Made by a program: the position numbers and the translations under genes
NCBI RefSeq assembly: GCF_000368625.1
Contig: NZ_KB849575.1
Coordinates: 245,904-309,903 of the forward strand
Length of the DNA: 64,000 bases
From: Acinetobacter schindleri CIP 107287
GTDB taxonomy: Bacteria; Pseudomonadota; Gammaproteobacteria; Pseudomonadales; Moraxellaceae
Direction: 5' to 3'
The notes under the pieces: model-generated
What the model saw: only the letters and a program-made list of their open reading frames with translations
What the model was told of the DNA's origin: nothing
Database searches by the model: none
Shown here: positions 15,226-23,790 of the stretch, in pieces
Layout: each line of letters begins with the position of its first letter
Position numbering within the stretch: position 1 is the stretch's first letter

Positions 15226-17283
15226 TTAAGACACTTTATCACCCGGCTTCGCACCAGATTCAGGTGAAATCACCCAAACACCTTCGCCATTACCCGCAGC
15301 TAACACCATACCGTTAGAAATACCAAAACGCATCTTACGTGGTGCAAGGTTGGCCACCATCACCACCAATTTGCCTTTTAAATCTTCAGGCTGATAGAAC
15401 TCACGGATACCGCTAAACACGTTACGTGGCTCAGCTTCGCCGACATTTAGAGTCAATTGAAGCAGCTTATCAGAACCTTCAACCGTTGCAGCGTCTAATA
15501 CTTCCGCTACACGAAGGTCAACTTTCATAAAATCATCAATATTAATGATTTCCGCTTCACCGACTTTAGGCTCAGCTTTCTTCTCTTTGGCTTTCTCTTT
15601 TTTCTTTTCAGCTTTTGGTGCTTCGGCAGGTGCAGCTAAAGAATCTTTAGATGCATCCACCATAGCAGCCACAGCTTTTGGATCAACACGTTGCATTAAC
15701 GGTTGGAACAATGCAATTTCGTGCGCTACTAATACTTGCTTACGAGATTCAAAGTTAAAGCTGTCTAATTGTAAGAACGCTTGAACTTGTTCAGCCAATG
15801 TTGGCAATACAGGCGCAAGGTAAACCGCCAATTGACGGAACAGGTTAATACCCACAGAACACACGTCATGAACTTGTTGTTCTTCGCCTTCAATTTTCGC
15901 TAAAGCCCAAGGCTTTTTCTCATCAATATATTGGTTGGCTTTGTCAGCTAACGCCATAATTTCACGAATCGCAGTCGAGAATTCACGTGCTTCATAAGCG
16001 GCAGCGATTGAATCACCTGCATCAATAAAGCTTTGCACCAATTCAGGCTCTGCACAAGTCGCAGAAAGTTTATTATCAAACTTGGTGTTAATAAATTTCG
16101 CACAACGACTTGCGATGTTTACGACTTTACCAACTAAGTCTGAATTCACTTTTTGAACGAAATCATCAAGATTCAAGTCAGAATCTTCAACTTTGTCAGA
16201 AAGTTTAGATGCGAAGTAGTAACGTAAATATTCAGGGTTTAAATGCTCTAAATAGGTTTCAGCTTTAATGAATGTGCCACGAGATTTAGACATTTTCTGA
16301 CCGTTTACAGTCAAGAAGCCATTAACAAATAAGCTTGTAGGCGTGCGGTAGTTTGCACCTTCAAGCATGGCAGGCCAGAACAAGGCGTGGAAATACACGA
16401 TGTCTTTACCAATGAAGTGATACACCTCATTTTGAGAATCTTTTTTCCAGTAATCCTCAAAGCTTAAGTCAGGGCGTTTAGTTTTGATGTAGTTTTCAAA
16501 GCTTGACATATAGCCGATAGGCGCATCTACCCAAACATAGAAATATTTGTTTGGTGCATCTGGAATTTCAAAACCGAAGTAAGGTGCATCACGAGAAATA
16601 TCCCAATCCGACAAACCTGCTTCAAACCATTCATCTAACTTGTTGGCAATCGACACAGGTAAACGACCTTGATCACGTGTCCATTTTTGCAGGTATTCAC
16701 CAAAGTTCGGCAATTTAAAGAAATAGTGATCTGAAGATTTCTCGACAGGCGTCGCACCGCTTAACGTTGATTTTGGATTTAACAGTTCAGTAGCGTTATA
16801 GGTCGTGCCACACACTTCGCATGAATCGCCATATTGATCTTCCGCTTTACATTTTGGGCATGTGCCTTTAATGAAACGATCCGACAAGAACATGCCTTTT
16901 TCAGGGTCAAACAATTGCGTTACAGGGCGAACTGCAATATTGCCCGCTTCACGGTTCTTGATATAAATCTCAGATGCGCGAGCCTGGTTTTCGGCACTGT
17001 TGGTTGAATCGTAGTGGTCAAAGTCCACTTTAAAACCAGCAAAGTCACGTTCGTGTTCTTTTTGTACATTGGCAATTTGCTGTTCAGGGGTAATGCCATT
17101 GGCTTCAGCACGCAGCATAATCGCCGTACCATGCGCATCATCCGCACATACATAAGTCACGTTATGACCCATTGCACGCATCGCACGTACCCAAATATCA
17201 GCTTGGATATAACCGAGTAGGTGACCCATATGGATCGGACCATTGGCGTATGGAAGGGCGTTAGTGACTAAGATATTACGCAC
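15226..17283 (-). CDS. metG: Methionine-tRNA ligase
   Basis: Cytoplasmic methionyl-tRNA synthetase of 685 residues, similar in length to the E. coli enzyme. The class I signature H-M-G-H is at residues 18-21. The zinc-binding cysteines lie in C-P-K-C and C-E-V-C (about residues 142-158), the K-M-S-K-S loop is near residue 330, and the anticodon-binding helical domain follows. A Lys/Glu/Ala-rich linker (about 545-575) leads to a C-terminal tRNA-binding OB domain (about 580-685) with V-D-L-R-V-A and K-M-R-F-G-I-S-N, which dimerises the enzyme. It charges tRNA-Met and initiator tRNA. Its 3' end is partly duplicated at 14289-14430. Confidence 0.98.
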   Translation of the reverse strand: MRNILVTNALPYANGPIHMGHLLGYIQADIWVRAMRAMGHNVTYVCADDAHGTAIMLRAEANGITPEQQIANVQKEHERDFAGFKVDFDHYDSTNSAENQARASEIYIKNREAGNIAVRPVTQLFDPEKGMFLSDRFIKGTCPKCKAEDQYGDSCEVCGTTYNATELLNPKSTLSGATPVEKSSDHYFFKLPNFGEYLQKWTRDQGRLPVSIANKLDEWFEAGLSDWDISRDAPYFGFEIPDAPNKYFYVWVDAPIGYMSSFENYIKTKRPDLSFEDYWKKDSQNEVYHFIGKDIVYFHALFWPAMLEGANYRTPTSLFVNGFLTVNGQKMSKSRGTFIKAETYLEHLNPEYLRYYFASKLSDKVEDSDLNLDDFVQKVNSDLVGKVVNIASRCAKFINTKFDNKLSATCAEPELVQSFIDAGDSIAAAYEAREFSTAIREIMALADKANQYIDEKKPWALAKIEGEEQQVHDVCSVGINLFRQLAVYLAPVLPTLAEQVQAFLQLDSFNFESRKQVLVAHEIALFQPLMQRVDPKAVAAMVDASKDSLAAPAEAPKAEKKKEKAKEKKAEPKVGEAEIINIDDFMKVDLRVAEVLDAATVEGSDKLLQLTLNVGEAEPRNVFSGIREFYQPEDLKGKLVVMVANLAPRKMRFGISNGMVLAAGNGEGVWVISPESGAKPGDKVS

Positions 17284-17467
17284 GGATCTGACTCTCTCAT
17301 TCGTATTTTATGCAATGGGCGGTAATTTTACATGAGATAGACATGACTTGCATAAGGCTTTTGGTGAATTCTTTTTCAATAACAAAGTTGCACATCGATG
17401 AAATGCTACTTTATGGCAGGATTATCAGGGATAATAGCCTATCCGCCATTTGCTTGAGTGCTTGACC

Positions 17468-18271
17468 ATGTATGACGATTACAATGATTTTGAAGATGAT
17501 CAACCAGTCAGACGGATTAAATCGAATATCAAACAACAGACTTTAGGCAAACGTATCCTTGAAGATGCTCAAAGCTATTTAGATCAGATCTCACAAGGCG
17601 AACATACATTTTTAATCAATATCTTACGTGAACTCGCACAGCAGGATGAGTATTTTAATGTGTGGGCAGATCAGCTCGATCAACCTGTCGGTTCAAAAGT
17701 GGCCAATGATGCCTTAAACCTGATGCATTTTTGGCAACAGATTCATGCCTATGAAGATGTTAAAGCCTTTAACCTACTCGATGTCATCAATAGTGAAGAC
17801 TTCCAAAAAGACGTACTGACTGCTTTTGATGCGATGCAAATAGATGAAGCCCATAAAGCCTTACGCCGTCCTGTGATTGTTGAAGCCTTTAAAATGTATA
17901 AATTGGGCTGTTATGCAGGTTGTGTACCTTTGCTCTATGCACAGCTTGAAGGTTTACTCACCGACGTCTTAATCCAACAAGGTTTTTTAAAGCAAAACGG
18001 CACCAAGTTTGTCGATGTCTATAAAATCGTTCCCGGTTTAAAGGGCAATGAAATTAAGAGTCTATGGCATAAATCTAAAATCGCTGCAGAACTGAATCCA
18101 TACTTTGCAGAACTGGCTGCTTATAAAATGGATTCTAGTTCGAACGTCACTTCAACACGCCACAACATTTTGCATGGTACAGATGTGTCACATTTCACTC
18201 AAGCGCGCAGTTTTATCCTGTTCATCTGGTTGTTCTCGGTAGTAAGTTTTATGAGTACCGTGCGTGCTTAA
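17468..18271 (+). CDS. HEPN-like protein of unknown function
   Basis: A 267-residue soluble protein. ATG 17468 (M-Y-D-D-Y-N-D) is preferred over TTG 17450. An acidic N-terminus is followed by a helical domain. The C-terminal third has Y-A-Q-L-E-G-L-L-T-D-V-L and, after a charged loop, T-R-H-N-I-L-H-G-T. The latter fits the R-x4-6-H motif of HEPN nuclease-like domains (R231, H236), and the preceding long helix pair fits the fold. HEPN proteins include toxin RNases and antiviral factors, but many HEPN-like proteins have other roles. No partner nucleotidyltransferase is adjacent. Divergent from metG and upstream of the hydrophilin-like gene. Confidence 0.6.
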   Translation: MYDDYNDFEDDQPVRRIKSNIKQQTLGKRILEDAQSYLDQISQGEHTFLINILRELAQQDEYFNVWADQLDQPVGSKVANDALNLMHFWQQIHAYEDVKAFNLLDVINSEDFQKDVLTAFDAMQIDEAHKALRRPVIVEAFKMYKLGCYAGCVPLLYAQLEGLLTDVLIQQGFLKQNGTKFVDVYKIVPGLKGNEIKSLWHKSKIAAELNPYFAELAAYKMDSSSNVTSTRHNILHGTDVSHFTQARSFILFIWLFSVVSFMSTVRA

Positions 18272-18300
18272 ACTAAGGTCGTTTGATACCTTTAGTTTTA
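18270..18300 (+). terminator. Probable terminator
   Basis: Imperfect stem AAACTAAGGT / ACCTTTAGTTT overlapping the stop codon of the HEPN-like gene and followed by TTTTA. Confidence 0.55.
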
Positions 18301-18336
18301 TTCATTCTATAAACGTTTAATGTAGATCGATCATAA

Positions 18337-18399
18337 GCATCCTTTAGCTTGAAAAATCAGGCTATAACAGCATTTGAATAGGTAAGCTAAAGGAAATGC
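18337..18399. other. Long imperfect stem-loop in the spacer
   Basis: GCATCCTTTAGCTT pairs with AAGCTAAAGGAAATGC, a 14-bp stem with a two-base bulge and a 33-base loop. The surrounding 18301-18655 spacer has no other gene. It could be a structured RNA or a decayed element end. Confidence 0.4.
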
Positions 18400-18655
18400 A
18401 ATGTCATGATGACAGTAAAATACTAATCGATGGTGCAAGAAATAAAATAAATAGAATCTTTAAAATACAGAACACAATCTCGTCCAGTTGGTGGTGATAA
18501 AAATTTAAGATCGTAAGGTTTGTGCTATCTGATGCAATGATCAGCAACAACATGTACAGGCTTTGTTGCAGTTTGCTTAATTCATCCGATTCATTCTCTG
18601 CTTTATGCTAAATAATTGTCTGATAACTTATATGACTTACCTAAGGAGGGTACTC

Positions 18656-19405
18656 ATGACTCAGAATAACCAGACTAGTACTTCTAAGCAGAACCAAGAT
18701 AAACAGCAACATGCACGTGAAATGCATGATCAAATTGAGAAAGAGCAGAAGCAAAACGAGATCGACAAGCAGCACAAACAGGAACATCAGGAAGTACTAG
18801 AGGCTCAGAAGAACGGGTCGGATGATAAATCTGAAAAGCAGAGCGCTAATCACTCAGATAGTGAGCAGTCAGATAAAAAAAATGAAACGACCAAGATGGA
18901 TGACTTAAAGGCCAAGGCGATTGCTATTGGTGAAGAGCTATTACAGAAAGGCGAAAAGATTCTGAATGAGCTAAAAAATGGCAAGTCTGAAGCCAAGCAG
19001 AATGATGATACAGATGATTCCAAACAGGCTGCGCATAAAGATGGAAAATCAGACCAGCAACATGGCAATGGTCAAGATCAGCAGGATCGTATGACTCATC
19101 TTAAAGATGAAGCCTTACATAAGTTTGATGATACCAAACAGAAGATTACTGAATTGGTGAATGAAGCTTCTGTCAAACTGGCTGAGCTGAAACAGATGGC
19201 CACCGATACGATGACTAAAATGAAAGAGAATTCATCTAAAGATCAAGACGCTAAAGATGACACCTCTAAGGAGAATACGTCTGATAAAAAAGAGGCTGCC
19301 AAAGATAAGGATTCAGAATCTGATGCAGACCAGTCTAAACAGGATCAAGGCAAAAACACCAAGGACCAGCAAGATAAGTCCGAACACAATAAAAATCATA
19401 AATAA
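18656..19405 (+). CDS. Hydrophilin/LEA-like disordered protein
   Basis: ATG 18656 is chosen because AAGGAGGG at 18643-18650 lies five bases before it; the frame is open further upstream to 18605. The 249-residue product is almost wholly hydrophilic (Lys, Asp, Gln, Glu, Ser, Asn) with no Cys or Trp and no signal peptide. Two amphipathic helical stretches stand out: D-L-K-A-K-A-I-A-I-G-E-E-L-L near residue 85, and K-I-T-E-L-V-N-E-A-S-V-K-L-A-E-L near residue 165. This composition is typical of hydrophilins and group-3 LEA-like proteins. Acinetobacter hydrophilins such as DtpA and DtpB contribute to desiccation tolerance. Whether this is an orthologue was not tested. Confidence 0.7.
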   Translation: MTQNNQTSTSKQNQDKQQHAREMHDQIEKEQKQNEIDKQHKQEHQEVLEAQKNGSDDKSEKQSANHSDSEQSDKKNETTKMDDLKAKAIAIGEELLQKGEKILNELKNGKSEAKQNDDTDDSKQAAHKDGKSDQQHGNGQDQQDRMTHLKDEALHKFDDTKQKITELVNEASVKLAELKQMATDTMTKMKENSSKDQDAKDDTSKENTSDKKEAAKDKDSESDADQSKQDQGKNTKDQQDKSEHNKNHK

Positions 19406-19419
19406 GCTTTGATCGCACT

Positions 19420-19451
19420 GCCACTTCAACCATAACAAGGTTGAGGTGGCT
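19420..19451 (+). terminator. Strong hairpin after the hydrophilin-like gene
   Basis: GCCACTTCAACC / GGTTGAGGTGGC with one mismatch and a seven-base loop, 15 bases beyond the stop codon. No T-run follows, so it may be a factor-dependent terminator or an mRNA 3' stabiliser. Confidence 0.5.
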
Positions 19452-19685
19452 GAATCTAATCAGACTCTTATTGTAAAAATAATTATTCGCATACTAAAAA
19501 CTACCTTATTTCTTATTCTCTTTCACTTTCCATTATTTCTATTCGCCACAAATTAATAAAACCAAGTAAAATGGTTGGAAATTGAAAATATCTCCCTCAT
19601 CTTAATGGGCAGAATGCTTAACCTTAAGTGAAAAGCCCGTTAAACTAAGCTATTTAGATATCGATCTACATTTTTGGAGTAACCT

Positions 19686-20969
19686 ATGTCGTGGCTTTCT
19701 TCGCTTAAATCGGTTTTTTCGCCTTCCAAGGAGGTGAACGAAGAAGCTGTGCAGAATGTACTGCAAAATTATATCTTGCCAAATTCTAACAATGCCTTGA
19801 AAGATCGGATTACTCAGGTCAATGTACAAGGTGAGATCTTACAGATCACGATTAATACCTATCCTGAAGAAAAAGAGCAGCTACAGCAGATTCATGATGA
19901 ACTGGCTGACGCATTGGAAAAATGTGGCATCAAAGAACTCAATATGCATGTGATCCAGCAAAAAACGGGGCATAAAAAAGAGGGCGGGTGCGGGCATCAT
20001 CATGCTGAAGGTGAAAGCTGCTCTAGCCAGCCAAAAACTCCAGTAGCACCAAAATCGAGTTTACCACCCGTGGTGGATGCATCTGCAAGTACTGATGCTG
20101 TAAAGCAGGCGAATGAAAATTATCAACCTCAACAAGAAGAAGCGCCTATTCAAAAAGCTGCCCCGCAACAGCGTGATGTGCCGAAGCATCCACGTATTCA
20201 AAATGTGATTCTGGTGTCTTCTGGTAAAGGTGGTGTGGGTAAATCAACCACAACAGTGAACCTGGCCTTGGCTTTACAAAAACTGGGTCTAAAAGTCGGT
20301 GTACTGGATGCGGATATTTATGGTCCAAGTATTCCAACAATGCTCGGTAATGCGGGTAAAACTCCGATGATTGAAGCTGAAAACTTTGTACCATTAGATG
20401 CCTATGGCTTGGCGGTGCTGTCAATTGGTCATTTAACCGGTGATCACAATACACCAGTGGCATGGCGTGGTCCAAAGGCAACGGGTGCATTAATGCAATT
20501 GTTTAATCAGACACTTTGGCCAGATCTGGATGTCCTGATGATTGATATGCCGCCAGGTACAGGGGATATCCAGTTGACTCTAGCGCAGCGTATCCCAGTC
20601 ACTGGCGCAGTGATTGTGACAACGCCACAAAATGTGGCATTACTGGACGCTACCAAAGGAATTGAACTGTTTAACCGTGTACAGATTCCAGTCATGGGTG
20701 TGATTGAAAATATGTCGACTCATATCTGTTCAAATTGCGGCTATGAAGAACAGATTTTTGGTACTGGTGGTGGCGATAAATTGTCAGAACAGTACAATAT
20801 TCCACTACTTGGCCGTCTGCCTTTAAATGCTGTAATCCGTGAAAATGCCGATGCCGGAACGCCGTCAGTGATTGCTGGAGATGAGGCTGCTGATAGCTAT
20901 ATGGCGATTGCCGAAAAGATTGCAGCCAAACTGCCAAAGGCTCAAAAAGATCAGTCCCGTATTTTTTAA
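19686..20969 (+). CDS. apbC: Iron-sulfur cluster carrier ATPase, Mrp/ApbC family
   Basis: Cytoplasmic 427-residue protein that holds and transfers [4Fe-4S] clusters to apo-enzymes. The N-terminal 90 residues form a MIP18/DUF59-like domain. A linker with a Cys/His-rich patch (G-G-C-G-H-H-H-A-E-G-E-S-C, about residues 100-112) precedes the P-loop domain. The deviant Walker A S-S-G-K-G-G-V-G-K-S-T lies at about 178-188, D-M-P-P-G-T-G-D at about 283-290, and the cluster-binding C-S-N-C pair at Cys348 and Cys351. GGAG precedes ATG. It is divergent from, and two genes away from, metG. Confidence 0.95.
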   Translation: MSWLSSLKSVFSPSKEVNEEAVQNVLQNYILPNSNNALKDRITQVNVQGEILQITINTYPEEKEQLQQIHDELADALEKCGIKELNMHVIQQKTGHKKEGGCGHHHAEGESCSSQPKTPVAPKSSLPPVVDASASTDAVKQANENYQPQQEEAPIQKAAPQQRDVPKHPRIQNVILVSSGKGGVGKSTTTVNLALALQKLGLKVGVLDADIYGPSIPTMLGNAGKTPMIEAENFVPLDAYGLAVLSIGHLTGDHNTPVAWRGPKATGALMQLFNQTLWPDLDVLMIDMPPGTGDIQLTLAQRIPVTGAVIVTTPQNVALLDATKGIELFNRVQIPVMGVIENMSTHICSNCGYEEQIFGTGGGDKLSEQYNIPLLGRLPLNAVIRENADAGTPSVIAGDEAADSYMAIAEKIAAKLPKAQKDQSRIF

Positions 20970-20984
20970 TAGAGATCATTGATT

Positions 20985-21012
20985 AAAACCTCAGTCCAGG
21001 CTGGGGTTTTTA
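20985..21012 (+). terminator. Rho-independent terminator
   Basis: AAAACCTCAG / CTGGGGTTTTT hairpin 16 bases after apbC. Confidence 0.85.
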
Positions 21013-21150
21013 TTTTAAAGCTGACAGTAAAATGAAAGTATTTCCTAGCAAGTAGGCCCAATAAAAGCAAGAAAATAAATTAAGACAATAAGTAGAAATA
21101 AGCTGAGTGACTTTGAAAGATTTGAAGATGAAAAAATCAGAAATGTATTA

Positions 21151-22007
21151 GGGTCTGTTGACATTTGTTGATTAAAAAAATAGCGAGATAGTAAAATTAA
21201 ATCGCCAAACCCAATTTTACACTCGCTATGCCTCGAACAATGCTAAATGATCAACACTGGTCCAAGTTACTTGCTATTTTCCGTCACTTTAATATTTATC
21301 TCAAATTAAATTTACGGAATTTTATTGAAGCGATTTTATTTCGAATTAGAACAGGCTGTCCTTGGCGTGATTTACCTCAAGAGTTTGGTAAATCAAATTC
21401 TATTTTTAAGAAATATAATCGATGGTCTAAAAATAGTAAGTTTATGAATATTTTTAAATTATTCAGCCAGCATGCTGATAAAGAGTGGATTTTTATCGAT
21501 GGGAGCCATGTACGAGCGCATCAACATTCAGCTGGTATTAAGAATCAAAGTATTTCCAAAAGTATTGGTGGTAATAGTTCAAAAATACATTTAGCAATCG
21601 ATTCAAATGGTAATCCTATTGAATTTATTATTTCAGATGGAACTTCACATGATATTAAGGTTGCACCTGATCTTGTATCAAAATTAGATTTAACAGAGTC
21701 AGAAATGCTATGTGCAGATAAAGGCTATGATTCAGAAAGTTTCAGAAAGAAAATTAGAGAAAGTAATACGAAAGCAAACATTCCTCGAAGATCAAATGCC
21801 AAATCTAGCAATGATGATATGGACTGGTATATGTATAAAATCAGACATTTAGTTGAAAATGCATTTTGTAGATTAAAACAATTTAGAGGAATTGCCACAA
21901 GATACGATAAGCTAAAACGTAACTATCAAAGCGCTGTTGCTTTAGCTTGTATATTTATATGGTTGCCTCTTTAGCTCAATTTATCGGCTGTAAATGTCAA
22001 CACACCC
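21151..22007 (+). mobile_element. Intact IS5-family (IS427-like) insertion sequence, 857 bp
   Basis: Termini GGGTCTGTTGACATTT on the left and, inverted, GGGTGTGTTGACATTT on the right differ at one base. They are flanked by the direct repeat TATTA (21146-21150 and 22008-22012), consistent with a simple insertion. One transposase gene fills the element on the plus strand. It is unrelated in sequence to the IS at 10190. If the A/T of the TATTA repeat belongs to the element, the target duplication would be shorter. Confidence 0.9.
21228..21974 (+). CDS. IS5-family transposase
   Basis: A 248-residue DDE transposase in one uninterrupted frame, beginning MPRTMLNDQHWSKLLAIF. It has the N-terminal R-N-F-I-E-A-I-L-F-R-I-R-T-G-C-P-W-R-D-L-P block typical of the group. 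The catalytic Asp is in F-I-D-G-S-H-V-R-A-H (about residue 98), the second Asp in C-A-D-K-G-Y-D (about residue 165) and the Glu in L-V-E-N-A-F-C-R-L-K (about residue 205). Many relatives need a programmed frameshift; this one does not. Probably active. Confidence 0.93.
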   Translation: MPRTMLNDQHWSKLLAIFRHFNIYLKLNLRNFIEAILFRIRTGCPWRDLPQEFGKSNSIFKKYNRWSKNSKFMNIFKLFSQHADKEWIFIDGSHVRAHQHSAGIKNQSISKSIGGNSSKIHLAIDSNGNPIEFIISDGTSHDIKVAPDLVSKLDLTESEMLCADKGYDSESFRKKIRESNTKANIPRRSNAKSSNDDMDWYMYKIRHLVENAFCRLKQFRGIATRYDKLKRNYQSAVALACIFIWLPL

Positions 22008-22266
22008 TATTAGATGAATCATTTTAAAGATATAAAAATTTAATTTTTGAGTTAGTGTTTTCAGTAGAATTTTCTCATGAATAAGTCGGAGTCAACTAAA
22101 ATGACTCTATCGTATATCACTTAATTTTAGCATTATTTTTATATAAGTTTTTGAATTTAAATTATAATTTAAATCATTCCAAAAAATTATAATTCTTCTT
22201 ACAAATAAGATTTTGCAGGTAAAAATATTCTGATCTATGCTGCAAGCATTACAGCGAGGTCAACCC

Positions 22267-22860
22267 ATGATTTCTTGGTTATTTATTGGTTTAGTAGTCA
22301 CAATTTTATTGACTCCAGGCCCAACCAATACCTTATTGGCATCTTCCGGGATCCATGCAGGTTTTAGGAAATCATTTTATCTTATTCCTGCTGAAGCGTT
22401 AGGCTATCTGCTTGCGATCAGTTTTTGGGGAATCCTGATTGGCAAGATTTCAACCCATCTGCCAGCTTTACCGAATATCCTGAAATTATTTAGCGCCTGT
22501 TATATTCTCTATTTGGCAATCAGATTATGGCGTACAGCAGAAGTTGCTGACAGTTTAAGTCAATTCACCATTCGTGCCAGAGAGTTATTTTTAGCAACTT
22601 TACTGAACCCTAAGGCCTTATTGTTTGCATCGGCAATTTTCCCCGTAATTGCATGGCAGAACAGTTATTACTATGTCGTACATATGCTGATGTTTATAGG
22701 ACTATTAATTCCAATTGCAGTTTTATGGACATTCTTCGGTACTTTACTGGGTCGTAATAATAATCGCTGGCTCAACCAAAAAAATATGCAAAAGACCGCA
22801 TCATTGGTACTGATGAGCTTTTCTGTACCGCTGAGTTATTCAGCGATTATGAGTCTGTAA
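22267..22860 (+). CDS. LysE-family exporter
   Basis: A 197-residue inner-membrane protein with five or six hydrophobic helices. The signature L-L-T-P-G-P-T-N-T-L (about residues 13-22) replaces the usual P-G-P block, and T-L-L-N-P-K-A-L-L-F (near residue 117) is the second family block. ATG 22267 is preferred because GAGG lies seven bases upstream; the frame is open ten codons further to 22237. It is more distant from typical LysE than the gene at 6676, and its substrate is unknown. It lies just downstream of the IS element, which has not disturbed the frame. Confidence 0.8.
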   Translation: MISWLFIGLVVTILLTPGPTNTLLASSGIHAGFRKSFYLIPAEALGYLLAISFWGILIGKISTHLPALPNILKLFSACYILYLAIRLWRTAEVADSLSQFTIRARELFLATLLNPKALLFASAIFPVIAWQNSYYYVVHMLMFIGLLIPIAVLWTFFGTLLGRNNNRWLNQKNMQKTASLVLMSFSVPLSYSAIMSL

Positions 22861-22985
22861 CTTCACTCAAAAAATCTTATTAAAATTTCAAAGTAGCATC
22901 AAGAAAGAACACTTATTTTCATTGAGGTGAATTTCAGTTAAAGTACGTCGCAATAACTGAATTTAAGATTTTTGGATTAGTACCA

Positions 22986-23555
22986 ATGGCAATTAAGTCT
23001 GATCGCTGGATTCGCGAAATGAGCGAAAAGCATGGCATGATCGAACCCTATGCAGAGAACCAGGTTCGTTTTGATGAGAATGGTGAAAAACTCATTTCTT
23101 ATGGTGTATCAAGCTATGGTTATGATGTTCGTTGTGCACGTGAATTCAAGGTATTTACCAATGTGCATTCTGCAATTGTAGATCCGAAACACTTCGATGA
23201 AAAAAGCTTTATCGACATCGAATCTGATGTATGTATCATCCCGCCTAACTCATTTGCGCTTGCACGTACTGTAGAATATTTCCGTATTCCACGTAATGTA
23301 CTGACTGTTTGTCTAGGTAAATCTACCTATGCGCGTTGCGGTATTATTGTGAATGTGACTCCACTTGAACCAGAGTGGGAAGGTCATGTCACCCTTGAGT
23401 TCTCCAATACGACGAACCTTCCTGCACGTATCTATGCGGGTGAAGGGGTAGCACAGATGCTGTTCTTTGAATCTGATGAAGTTTGTGAAACTTCATACAA
23501 AGACCGCGGCGGTAAGTATCAGGGCCAGACTGGTGTGACTTTGCCAAAAGCATAA
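22986..23555 (+). CDS. dcd: dCTP deaminase
   Basis: Cytoplasmic 189-residue trimeric enzyme that deaminates dCTP to dUTP, feeding thymidylate synthesis. Characteristic motifs are [12 protein letters not shown] near residue 40, [11 protein letters not shown] near residue 115 and the catalytic-region [14 protein letters not shown] (about 127-140). G-Q-T-G-V-T closes the protein. The length matches the family exactly. It is followed by a terminator and transcribed alone. Confidence 0.97.
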   Translation: MAIKSDRWIREMSEKHGMIEPYAENQVRFDENGEKLISYGVSSYGYDVRCAREFKVFTNVHSAIVDPKHFDEKSFIDIESDVCIIPPNSFALARTVEYFRIPRNVLTVCLGKSTYARCGIIVNVTPLEPEWEGHVTLEFSNTTNLPARIYAGEGVAQMLFFESDEVCETSYKDRGGKYQGQTGVTLPKA

Positions 23556-23571
23556 TTAGTTTAAAGTATTG

Positions 23572-23605
23572 AATAAACGGGGCTTAAGGTCCCGTTTATT
23601 TTTTT
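23572..23605 (+). terminator. Rho-independent terminator
   Basis: AATAAACGGG / CCCGTTTATT with a nine-base loop and a run of seven Ts, 16 bases after dcd. Confidence 0.92.
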
Positions 23606-23754
23606 GAGTTTTCATTCATCGGAAACTTGGCTATTCAGCACTTTGCTTTTTGCATCTGAATGGAAAATAAGCATAATGGATGCAGAAATCTAATTAAAAG
23701 ATGCACGATGCATCATTCAAAAATAGAAATTGCAGCTGGGAAGCTGAAAGATAA

Positions 23755-23769
23755 AGATGCGGAGCATCT
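23755..23769 (+). promoter_or_regulatory. Short leader hairpin before the secreted-protein operon
   Basis: AGATGC-GGA-GCATCT, six perfect pairs, ending nine bases before the AAGGA ribosome-binding site of the first secreted-protein gene. It may affect translation or mRNA stability. Confidence 0.35.
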
Positions 23770-23790
23770 GATAATAAAAGGACAGTGAAG

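Noticed and set aside
18559..18570. GGCTTTGTTGCA matching 12 bases of the IS terminal repeat
   Set aside because: No further IS sequence or second repeat is present nearby; it may be chance or a minimal relic and is not called as a feature.
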